From Chloroflexota bacterium (GTDB lineage: Bacteria; Chloroflexota; Anaerolineae; B4-G1): a stretch of DNA of 8,730 bases. The notes below the pieces were generated by a model. It did no database searches. It was not told where the DNA came from and saw only the letters and a list, made by a program, of their open reading frames with translations. The stretch is from assembly GCA_003648085.1 (NCBI GenBank), contig QMOC01000071.1, forward strand, positions 1-8,730, in the 5' to 3' direction. A program made the translations under genes and the position numbers. Positions 1-7,652 of the stretch are shown here, piece after piece (position 1 is the stretch's first letter; each line of letters begins with the position of its first letter).

Positions 1-74
1 CCACTACGACCCAGTATGGATGCGTTAATCTGCGTCCGATCTCGAATCCGGCGGAACGGCTGAGTAGATGCAAT

Positions 75-122
75 CGGAGGCCCGGCTTCAGCCGGGGAAG
101 CCCCGATTCATCGAGGCCTCCG
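75..122. repeat. Branched inverted-repeat element (REP-like), possible 3' structure of the glycosyltransferase transcript
   Basis: An 8-bp perfect outer stem (CGGAGGCC at 75-82 with GGCCTCCG at 115-122) encloses two smaller GC-rich hairpins: CCCGGCT/AGCCGGG at 81-87/90-96, which shares two bases with the outer arm, and CGGGG/CCCCG at 93-97/101-105. These can form a cloverleaf-like fold or compete with each other. The element lies about 20 bases beyond the stop codon of the minus-strand glycosyltransferase gene. No T-run follows on either strand, so it is not a standard intrinsic terminator. It looks like a dispersed REP-type intergenic repeat that might act as an mRNA 3' stabiliser. That role is inference. 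The remainder of bases 1-141 shows no supportable gene. Confidence 0.55.
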
Positions 123-141
123 TTGAGTTTTGTAGCACAAA

Positions 142-1443
142 CTAGCCCAACAGCCCCGCATAGATGTCCAACAGGCGGCGGGCGATTCGATCCCAGGTGT
201 AACCCTCCAGGACAGTCCGACGTGCCCGGCGACCCATCGCCTGCCGCGCTGCTTCGTCCATCCCCACCAGCCGCACCACCGCCTGCGCCAACTGCGCTAC
301 ATCGTTGTGATCCACCAGAAAGCCGTTGACCCCATCGCTGATGACGTCACGCGAGCCGCCGTGGACGCTGGCGATGAGGGGGCGCTCCATCAACATCGCC
401 TCCAACATGACGATGGAGAAATACTCCTGCGAGGGAAGCGCCACCCCGTCGGCGGCAGCGAAGTAGCCGGGCATGCGCTCGTGGGGCACCGGCGGGTGGG
501 TGAGCACGTAGCCATCCAGATCATGCCCGGCGATGAACTGCTCCAGCCGGAGGGCATAGTCGGTGGGCGGATCGGGCCAGGCCAGGAGCAGGAGGCGGAA
601 GGGGCGGCCGATCAGCCCGGGCCGGGCCTCGACCAATGCCCGCAGGATGTTCGCCTGTCCTTTGCGGGGGTCCACCCGCGATGGCACCAGCAAGAGGAAC
701 TCGGAATCGGCCACGCCCAGACCGTCCCGCACCCGGCCCCGAGTTCCCGGTGGAGGGGATGGGAAATCGGCCAAGTCAATGCCGTTTGGGACCACGATCA
801 CACGCGGGTCACCGGGTGGGACGGCGTCGTAGTAGGTATACAGGAACTCCGCCTCGACGGTGGAGAGGGGCAGGATGCGGTCGGCGGTGGCCAGCGAGCG
901 TTCTTCGGAGGCGATGCGGGCGGGGAAGTTGTAGCGACGGTCGAGTTCCTCCGCCGGCGCTTCGTTCCGGGCCAGGCAATCGGCCCGCTTGCGCCGGCCC
1001 AGGGAATGGGTGGTGAGCAAGGTGGGAGGGTGGTAGGGCCAGCGGGCTTTGAGCAGGGTGACCGTCTCCCAGCCGTCGGCGTAGTGGCCGTGCAGCAGGT
1101 CGTAGTGCAGCCCATCACGCTCAACGAAACCCAGGATGTGCTCGACGAACTCAGCGATGGGCTCACCGTAGAGGAACTCCTTGGGGACGTACCGGTCGGT
1201 GGGGCCGCAGGGGAGGCGGATGAGCCGCACGTGGGGGTTGCCGTCGAGGGACCGGACCGGAGTGGCGGCGCGGGGGTCACTATCCTGCAGGCGGGTGAAG
1301 ATGTCCACGCGGATACCGGGATCGGCGCGGGTCAGGGCGTGGGGAAGTTTGTTCATCACCACGCTTTGTCCACCCTGCGATTCCTCGCCCAGGCGGTCCA
1401 GCCAATCCGGCCTGCAATGGGGGCTGGTCCAGAGTACACGCAT
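142..1443 (-). CDS. GT4-family glycosyltransferase, sucrose-phosphate synthase-like
   Basis: This is a 433-residue GT-B-fold retaining glycosyltransferase of family GT4, predicted cytosolic, moving a sugar from a nucleotide-sugar donor to an unknown acceptor. The N-terminal domain has a GGQ motif (24-26), as in the sucrose synthase/sucrose-phosphate synthase group, then HGHYADGW (from 118) and HSLGRRK (146-152), both typical of sucrose-phosphate or mannosylfructose-phosphate synthases. The C-terminal donor-binding domain has VVPNGID (217-223), SRVDPRKG (255-262) and the E-x7-E pair E340/E348. No phosphatase domain is attached, and no compatible-solute partner gene is in view, so the product is not settled. 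Two ATGs stand side by side (1446 and 1443). The second is chosen because GGAG lies 6 nt before it but only 3 nt before the first. The gene has its own promoter and is separated from hemW by 75-78 bp. Confidence 0.88.
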   Translation of the reverse strand: MRVLWTSPHCRPDWLDRLGEESQGGQSVVMNKLPHALTRADPGIRVDIFTRLQDSDPRAATPVRSLDGNPHVRLIRLPCGPTDRYVPKEFLYGEPIAEFVEHILGFVERDGLHYDLLHGHYADGWETVTLLKARWPYHPPTLLTTHSLGRRKRADCLARNEAPAEELDRRYNFPARIASEERSLATADRILPLSTVEAEFLYTYYDAVPPGDPRVIVVPNGIDLADFPSPPPGTRGRVRDGLGVADSEFLLLVPSRVDPRKGQANILRALVEARPGLIGRPFRLLLLAWPDPPTDYALRLEQFIAGHDLDGYVLTHPPVPHERMPGYFAAADGVALPSQEYFSIVMLEAMLMERPLIASVHGGSRDVISDGVNGFLVDHNDVAQLAQAVVRLVGMDEAARQAMGRRARRTVLEGYTWDRIARRLLDIYAGLLG

Positions 1444-1485
1444 CATCTGGCTCCTCGCATACGGATATAGTGGATATGTTGAAAC

Positions 1486-1514
1486 ATAGTAGCACGCTTG
1501 AGGCGATGTGTCAA
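1486..1514 (-). promoter_or_regulatory. Sigma70-type promoter for the glycosyltransferase gene
   Basis: Read on the minus strand, a perfect -35 box TTGACA (1514-1509) is followed by a 17-bp spacer and -10 box TACTAT (1491-1486), with an extended -10 TG dinucleotide just upstream. Transcription would start near 1479, giving a leader of about 35 nt that contains GGATAT twice, 9 bp apart. The -35 box begins 8 bp past the hemW stop codon, so the glycosyltransferase probably has its own transcription unit. Called from sequence match only. Confidence 0.7.
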
Positions 1515-1521
1515 ACCCTGG

Positions 1522-2769
1522 TCACACGAAATGCGCGAACACGTAGTTGCCCACCAGCCGACCTCGCGCCGTCAGCCTGGTCACCCGCCCGTTCCACTCC
1601 AGCAGACCCAGGTCCTGCAACTCCGCCAGTTCAGCGCCAAACACTTGCTCCAACCCCCGGCCAAATCGTGCCTGAAAGCGGGTGTCGCGCACTCCCTCCG
1701 CCAGCCGCAATCCCAACATCATCGTCTCCCCCATCTCCTTCCGCCGGTCAATCTCCTCCACCTCTTGGTGTGGGACAAGTTGGCAACTTGTCCCACAGGC
1801 CGCGATGTACTCCCGTGGATGGCGCACGTTGGCCCAGCGGCGTCCGCCCAGCCAGGAGTGCGCCCCTGCCCCCACCCCCAACCACGGCTCGTTGCGCCAG
1901 TAGGTCAGGTTGTGACGGCATACGTAGGGGCTGACCTCCTCGCTCAACGTTTCGTGCTTCAGGCTCCGGGTTTCAGGTTCAGGCCACCACTTTTGGGGTT
2001 TGTAGTTTGGGATTTGGGATTTAGGATTTGCTTTCGCCCAGTTGGAGATCTCGTAGTGAAAGTACCCCGCCTCCGCCAGCATCTCCTCCGCCAGTTCGTA
2101 CATCTCCGCTGCCAGGTCCTCGTCGGCGGCGGGCAGTGCACCGCTCGCAATGCGCCTCTCCAGCGGTGTCCCCTCCTCGACGCTCAGGCAGTACAGCGAC
2201 AGATGCTCCGGCGAGAGTCTTAGCGCCGCCTCCAGCGTCTGGTGCCAGCGAGCCAACGTCTGGGCCGGCAGGCCGAAGATGAGATCGAGGTTGAGGTTGG
2301 CGAAGCCTGCCTCCCGCGCCCACTCCACCGCCTCGACCGCCTCCGCCCAGGTGTGGATGCGGCCCAGGAGGCGGAGTTCGTCATCGTGGGCCGATTGCAC
2401 CCCCAGGCTGAGCCGGTTCACGCCCAGCGACCGCAGGCCACGCAGGTACCCCACCGTCACCGTGCCCGGGTTGGCCTCCAAGGTGATTTCGGCATCATCT
2501 GAAACGTAAAACCTGGAACGCGCAACCTGAAACAATTCTCTCACCAGATCAAGCGGCAAGAGCGAAGGGGTGCCACCGCCGAAGTAGATCGTCGGCACGG
2601 TCAGGCGTCCCCACCGCTCGCCGGCGACCTCGATCTCCCGACACACCGCCGTCACGTAAGCCGGTATCAGTTCCTCCAGCCCGGCGTAGGTGTTGAAATC
2701 GCAGTAGGCGCAGCGTGAGCGGCAGAAGGGGATGTGCATGTACAGTGCTGCAGGCTTGTGGATCGTCAT
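1522..2769 (-). CDS. hemW: Radical SAM heme chaperone HemW (HemN-like, not a coproporphyrinogen oxidase)
   Basis: This 415-residue protein would bind a 4Fe-4S cluster, SAM and heme, and deliver heme to target enzymes. The radical-SAM motif C16-x3-C20-x2-C23 is followed by Asp-Phe (CAYCDF). True HemN oxidases carry a fourth Cys here (CxxCxC), so the HemW assignment is favoured. Other hallmarks are FGGGTP (63-68), EANPGTV (98-104), HYEISNWAK (238-246), CRHNLTYW (284-291) and a C-terminal HemW winged-helix region. Start ATG at 2769 has GAGGG about 6 nt upstream; an upstream extension to 2874 would overlap the MFS gene. The coding sequence is odd: about 35 extra residues (about 247-281) separate motifs that usually adjoin, and residues 325-334 are encoded by a perfect palindrome. 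Both are in frame, and all key motifs are intact, so the protein is probably functional. It lies 19 nt after the MFS gene, probably in one operon. Confidence 0.93.
   Translation of the reverse strand: MTIHKPAALYMHIPFCRSRCAYCDFNTYAGLEELIPAYVTAVCREIEVAGERWGRLTVPTIYFGGGTPSLLPLDLVRELFQVARSRFYVSDDAEITLEANPGTVTVGYLRGLRSLGVNRLSLGVQSAHDDELRLLGRIHTWAEAVEAVEWAREAGFANLNLDLIFGLPAQTLARWHQTLEAALRLSPEHLSLYCLSVEEGTPLERRIASGALPAADEDLAAEMYELAEEMLAEAGYFHYEISNWAKANPKSQIPNYKPQKWWPEPETRSLKHETLSEEVSPYVCRHNLTYWRNEPWLGVGAGAHSWLGGRRWANVRHPREYIAACGTSCQLVPHQEVEEIDRRKEMGETMMLGLRLAEGVRDTRFQARFGRGLEQVFGAELAELQDLGLLEWNGRVTRLTARGRLVGNYVFAHFV
1769..1797. repeat. 29-bp perfect odd palindrome inside hemW
   Basis: Two 14-bp arms (TGTGGGACAAGTTG at 1769-1782 and its exact complement at 1784-1797) flank a single central base. 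On the hemW strand it encodes CGTSCQLVPH (residues 325-334), in a stretch that in ordinary HemW is variable in sequence and length, just before the conserved EVEEIDRRxEM segment. A perfect palindrome of this size in a coding region is very unlikely by chance. It resembles a dispersed palindromic repeat inserted in frame. In mRNA it would form a strong hairpin. Confidence 0.85.
1927..2031. repeat. Low-complexity repeat-like insert within hemW
   Basis: This segment encodes about 35 residues (about 247-281 of HemW) between ISNWAK and VCRHNL, which in typical HemW proteins are joined by only two to four residues. Its core (about 1949-2030) has two sub-blocks on the hemW strand: AAATCC/AAATCCC units (1992-2030), giving the peptide NPKSQIPNYKPQ, and CCTGAA/CTGAAACCC units (1949-1984), giving PEPETRSLKHETL. 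Base composition is A-rich and unlike the GC-rich flanks. The length is consistent with in-frame insertion. Boundaries are approximate because the reference alignment is from memory. Confidence 0.75.
2499..2533. repeat. CTGAAAC-type degenerate repeat in hemW
   Basis: The plus strand here is a short string of variants of one unit: CTGAAACGT, AAACCTGGAACG, CGCAACCTGAAAC. It covers HemW codons about 79-91 (peptide LFQVARSRFYVS), just before the conserved DAEITLEANPG motif. Unlike the tract at 1927-2031, it does not seem to lengthen the protein. It shares the CCTGAAAC core with that tract (opposite orientation) and with the purB start. It could be an old, fully assimilated copy or chance low complexity. 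Confidence 0.4.
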
Positions 2770-2788
2770 TTGAACCCTCAAAGCGAGA

Positions 2789-4084
2789 CTAATCCTTTCT
2801 AGGCTCTCGCAGCCGCGTGCTGAACACGAAGGCCAGGCTGTGGCAGACGAGCGCCAGTGCGAACAAGCCCTCAAATCCGAGATGGCCCACGATCAATCCT
2901 CCTGTACTCGTCGCCAGGAGCGTCAGTCCCAGCACCGTGTTGGCGAAGCCCAGATAGACGGGGCGCTCGACCGGCGGGGCAATCTCCAGCAACAGATTGC
3001 TGCCGCCGATTATACCCGCTGGCCGAAGCGCGCCCTCAAGCGCGAAGACCGGCACCATCAGGTATGGCAACCACCACCCGCCAAGCCCGGCACTGCGGAC
3101 GAGCACGCTCAGCCCCAATGCCAACGCGGTCGTAACTATTTTGCCCGCCGTGGTCAGGCGCAGGACCAATCGGTTGCCGTGACGATCACTCAGCCGACCC
3201 CAGAGCAGATTCGTCGCCAGCGCCGCCGTCTGCGTCGCGATCAGATAGACGCCGACCATCTCCACACCTGCGCCCAGCACTTCCTTGGCGAGGACGGTGT
3301 AGAAGGGAACGGCAATACCCCCGAACAGGAGTGCTACGCGGGCAGCGAGGTAAAGGCGAAACGATATGTCATGGTTGGCCAGGCTCCAGGCCCGTCGTAT
3401 CTGTCTCCCCAGCCGGACGCGCTCCTCCACCACCGCTCCTTTCGGCTCCGGGATCAGAGCAAATGAGATCAGCGCGAGCGCGATTACACCCGTGGACACA
3501 GTCAGCAGGAAAGCGTATCCGCGTGGGAATGGAAGCCCCAGCCCGCCGTTCAACGCCTGCTTCACAATCCAGCCGGCTGCAATGGACAACAACCCGCCGA
3601 GCAACTGCCGCCAGGCGAATAAACTCCCCCGCCGCGTCGCCGGAATGGTCTTGGCGACCACATCGAAGAAGGGAATCCCCGCCAGCCCGGCGGTCACCTG
3701 CACCAACGAGTAGAGGACGAAGAAAGCGACCAGCAATGTGTCCCGGTCACTCACGAGCCAGGTCAGACCGGCCAGCATCGCCCAGCAGGCGAGGCGCACC
3801 GCCCCCGTCGCGACGTAGAAGGGCAGTTTACGCGGGCGGCGTTGCAGATAGCCGGAGACGAACATCTGAGGCAGGAACCAGCCCCCCTTGGTCAACGGCA
3901 CCACCAGCCCGATCAGAAAACTCGATTGGGTGAGTTCACTGACGAACCAGGTCAGCACCAGCGCCGGATCAACCAGTGCCCGGCTGAACTGAAAGAGCGC
4001 GCCGTTCAACACGCCCAGGGCGAAACTACGGCGCACCTTCCTTTGGCCTAGCGGGAATGTCTCTGCGGCACTCTGATGAGTCAT
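2789..4084 (-). CDS. Major facilitator superfamily transporter
   Basis: A 431-residue integral inner-membrane protein with about 12 predicted hydrophobic helices in two bundles, separated by a charged cytoplasmic loop at about 212-240. The MFS motif A is clear in the second half (WGRLSDRHGNR, from 295). The matching loop of the first half is degenerate (GYLQRRPRKLP, from 78). A proton-coupled porter is the usual expectation, but the substrate cannot be read from the sequence. The start ATG overlaps the XdhC-family stop codon (ATGA, 4081-4084), with GGAG 5 nt upstream inside that gene, so translation is probably coupled. hemW follows after 19 nt. No signal for heme or purine transport is visible, so linking it functionally to its neighbours would be a guess. 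Confidence 0.88.
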   Translation of the reverse strand: MTHQSAAETFPLGQRKVRRSFALGVLNGALFQFSRALVDPALVLTWFVSELTQSSFLIGLVVPLTKGGWFLPQMFVSGYLQRRPRKLPFYVATGAVRLACWAMLAGLTWLVSDRDTLLVAFFVLYSLVQVTAGLAGIPFFDVVAKTIPATRRGSLFAWRQLLGGLLSIAAGWIVKQALNGGLGLPFPRGYAFLLTVSTGVIALALISFALIPEPKGAVVEERVRLGRQIRRAWSLANHDISFRLYLAARVALLFGGIAVPFYTVLAKEVLGAGVEMVGVYLIATQTAALATNLLWGRLSDRHGNRLVLRLTTAGKIVTTALALGLSVLVRSAGLGGWWLPYLMVPVFALEGALRPAGIIGGSNLLLEIAPPVERPVYLGFANTVLGLTLLATSTGGLIVGHLGFEGLFALALVCHSLAFVFSTRLREPRKD

Positions 4085-4887
4085 TGACGCTCCATTCTTC
4101 CGGGGGGCTTGCCCCGTTGCACCGCCAAGACCTCCGCCACGATGCTCAGCGCGATCTCCCTCGGCGTCTCCGCCCCGATGTCGAGTCCGATGGGCGTGTG
4201 CACGCGGGCCAGGAACTCGTCCGGCACGCCCATCGCCCGCGCGCGCTTAAAGGTCGCCTGGGTGCGGCGGCGGCTACCGATCAGCCCGACGTAGGCCACG
4301 GGCTGCTCGGCCAGCACCGCCAGCGCCTTCTCGTCCCGCGAATGGTGCGGCGTCACCAGCGCGGCGTAGGTCTGCTCCGTGAGTGGAAAGTTCCGCAACT
4401 GCTCGTCCAGTGGGCCGGCGAGAAGCACATCCGCCTGGGGAAAACGCTCAGGTGTGACCATCTCCGCCCGCTCGTCCAGCACGGCGATGCGGTAGCCCAG
4501 GAAGGCCCCCAATTCCGCCACCGCCTGCCCGATGTGCCCCGCGCCGATAATCAAAAGCGTGGGTCGGGGCAGGAGCACCTCGATGAGGAAGCGCATATTT
4601 TCCCCGCAGGTGTCTATAGCACGGCCCTCCTGGCCCACCGGCTGATACTGCAACACTCGTGGCTGCCCTTCGACCAGCGCCGCCCGTGCCTCCTCGATCA
4701 CCCACGCCTCCGGCGGCCCCCCACCGACGGTGCCCACCGTCCGACCGTCGGCATAGACCAGCATCTTGGCCCCGGCCTCGCGGGGCGTCGAACCGCGCGC
4801 CTCGATCACCGTCGCCACCGCCGCCGGCTCTCCACGCCGGATGGCCTCCAGCGCCGCCTCGTACACTCGTTCCAGTTCCTCAATCAT
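4081..4887 (-). CDS. XdhC/CoxI-family protein (molybdenum cofactor maturation factor-like)
   Basis: A 268-residue cytosolic protein with the two family domains. The N-terminal XdhC_CoxI domain has RGSTPREAGAKM (31-42) and GTVGGG (52-57). The C-terminal Rossmann domain starts at LLIIGAGHIGQAVA (111-124), continues through GLIGSRRR (201-208) and ends with IGLDIGAETPREIALSIVAE (233-252). Known members help insert the sulfurated molybdenum cofactor into xanthine dehydrogenase or aerobic CO dehydrogenase. No such oxidoreductase is in the window. Two positions depart from the pattern I recall: GTVGGG is followed by PPE instead of Cys-x-E or similar, and the usual CGG is CGE (C94, G95, E96). A divergent role is possible. 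Start ATG at 4887 has AAGGGAG upstream. It is the first gene of the left operon. Confidence 0.85.
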   Translation of the reverse strand: MIEELERVYEAALEAIRRGEPAAVATVIEARGSTPREAGAKMLVYADGRTVGTVGGGPPEAWVIEEARAALVEGQPRVLQYQPVGQEGRAIDTCGENMRFLIEVLLPRPTLLIIGAGHIGQAVAELGAFLGYRIAVLDERAEMVTPERFPQADVLLAGPLDEQLRNFPLTEQTYAALVTPHHSRDEKALAVLAEQPVAYVGLIGSRRRTQATFKRARAMGVPDEFLARVHTPIGLDIGAETPREIALSIVAEVLAVQRGKPPGRMERQ

Positions 4888-4914
4888 ATTTTGCTCCCTT
4901 GCTCCACCGCGTCC

Positions 4915-4943
4915 ATTCTACCCCGCTATCCCGTAATTCGCAA
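4915..4943 (-). promoter_or_regulatory. Sigma70-type promoter of the XdhC-MFS-hemW operon
   Basis: On the minus strand, -35 TTGCGA (4943-4938, 4 of 6 consensus), a 17-bp spacer and -10 TAGAAT (4920-4915, 5 of 6). Transcription would start about 20 nt before the ATG at 4887, leaving room for the AAGGGAG ribosome binding site. Sequence match only. Confidence 0.6.
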
Positions 4944-4950
4944 CCCGCAA

Positions 4951-4979
4951 TTGACAGAAATCCCTGCTTGGCGTATAGT
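4951..4979 (+). promoter_or_regulatory. Near-consensus sigma70-type promoter of the gyrA operon
   Basis: A perfect -35 TTGACA (4951-4956), a 17-bp spacer and -10 TATAGT (4974-4979, 5 of 6). The predicted start is near 4986, so the mRNA has a leader of about 215 nt before the gyrA ATG at 5203, and all of the repeat array is transcribed. Its -35 box lies 7 bp from that of the divergent promoter. Confidence 0.75.
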
Positions 4980-5038
4980 AGTATCGTAGGGCTGCGTCCT
5001 GCGCCCCTGGTGTGCGATGCGTATGGGGGCGTTTGAAT

Positions 5039-5064
5039 CACGAAAATCGCGAAAGCCTTTCGTG
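5039..5064 (+). promoter_or_regulatory. Leader hairpin with two competing stems, followed by a U-rich tract
   Basis: TTTCGTG (5058-5064) can pair with CACGAAA (5039-5045, perfect) or with CGCGAAA (5048-5054, one G-U pair, 3-nt loop). The second hairpin is followed directly by CTTTTCGTCTCTTTT. The layout recalls an attenuator, but the tract is interrupted by C and G and may just be the first degenerate copy of the repeat. Functional status unknown. Confidence 0.35.
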
Positions 5065-5070
5065 CTTTTC

Positions 5071-5171
5071 GTCTCTTTTCGCGCCTTTCGTGGTCTCTTT
5101 TCGTGTCTTTCGCGGTCTCTTTTCGCGTCTTTCGCGGTCCAAATTCGTGCCTTTCGTGGTCTCTTTTCGCG
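5071..5171 (+). repeat. 22-bp-period pyrimidine-rich tandem array in the gyrA leader
   Basis: Units start at 5071, 5093, 5115, 5137 and 5159 (last one half length). Each is an 11-bp half GTCTCTTTTCG followed by an 11-bp half of the form YGYCTTTCGYG. The first half is identical in four of the five copies; in the 5137 copy it reads GTCCAAATTCG. The period equals about two helical turns. GTCTTT occurs at 5105-5110 and 5127-5132, and CTCTTTTCG recurs. Less regular copies extend upstream to about 5055. Similar TTTCGTGGTC-type degenerate repeats are, to my knowledge, dispersed in many environmental bacterial genomes, so this may be a member of such a family. Confidence 0.85.
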
Positions 5172-5202
5172 CTACCATACACCACGTACTGGAGATTCGT
5201 TG

Positions 5203-7641
<2,439 letters not shown>

Positions 7642-7652
7642 GAGGTTCTTCA

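Larger units (their letters stand above)
4888..5202. other. Divergent intergenic control region between the XdhC-family gene and gyrA
   Basis: These 315 bases contain no supportable gene. From left to right they hold the Shine-Dalgarno and promoter of the leftward operon, the promoter of the rightward operon, a leader hairpin, a 22-bp-period repeat array and the gyrA ribosome binding site (GGAG at 5191-5194). Open frames across the array are by-products of the repeat. Because 22 is not a multiple of three, each unit is read in a different phase, which argues against coding selection. Confidence 0.8.

Noticed and set aside
1..60. 3' end of a gene entering from the left edge (open frame to TGA at 61-63)
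   Set aside because: Only 20 codons with no recognisable family ending; it cannot be told from chance.
307..1470. 387-codon plus-strand frame over the glycosyltransferase gene
   Set aside because: Antisense of a clear GT4 gene with intact motifs; composition is the mirror image of that gene and no domain is visible.
1769..1797. Intrinsic terminator for a plus- or minus-strand gene
   Set aside because: It is within hemW, far from its end, and no T-run follows on either strand.
2770..2874. 35-residue N-terminal extension of HemW
   Set aside because: It overlaps the end of the MFS gene and lacks family similarity; ATG 2769 has GAGGG and is followed directly by the family's usual ALYMHIPFC start.
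5071..5171. CRISPR array
   Set aside because: Units are contiguous with no unique spacers, too short and degenerate, and no cas gene is nearby.
4880..5185. Minus-strand frame of 101 codons rich in Arg, Lys, Glu and His across the control region
   Set aside because: It is the translation of the 22-bp-period array and its flanks, contains both promoters and has no convincing ribosome binding site.
5017..5202. 62-residue N-terminal extension of the topoisomerase subunit
   Set aside because: It would be translated from the repeat array (FRxFRG-like repeats). It has no counterpart in the family, and the ATG at 5203 has a proper ribosome binding site.
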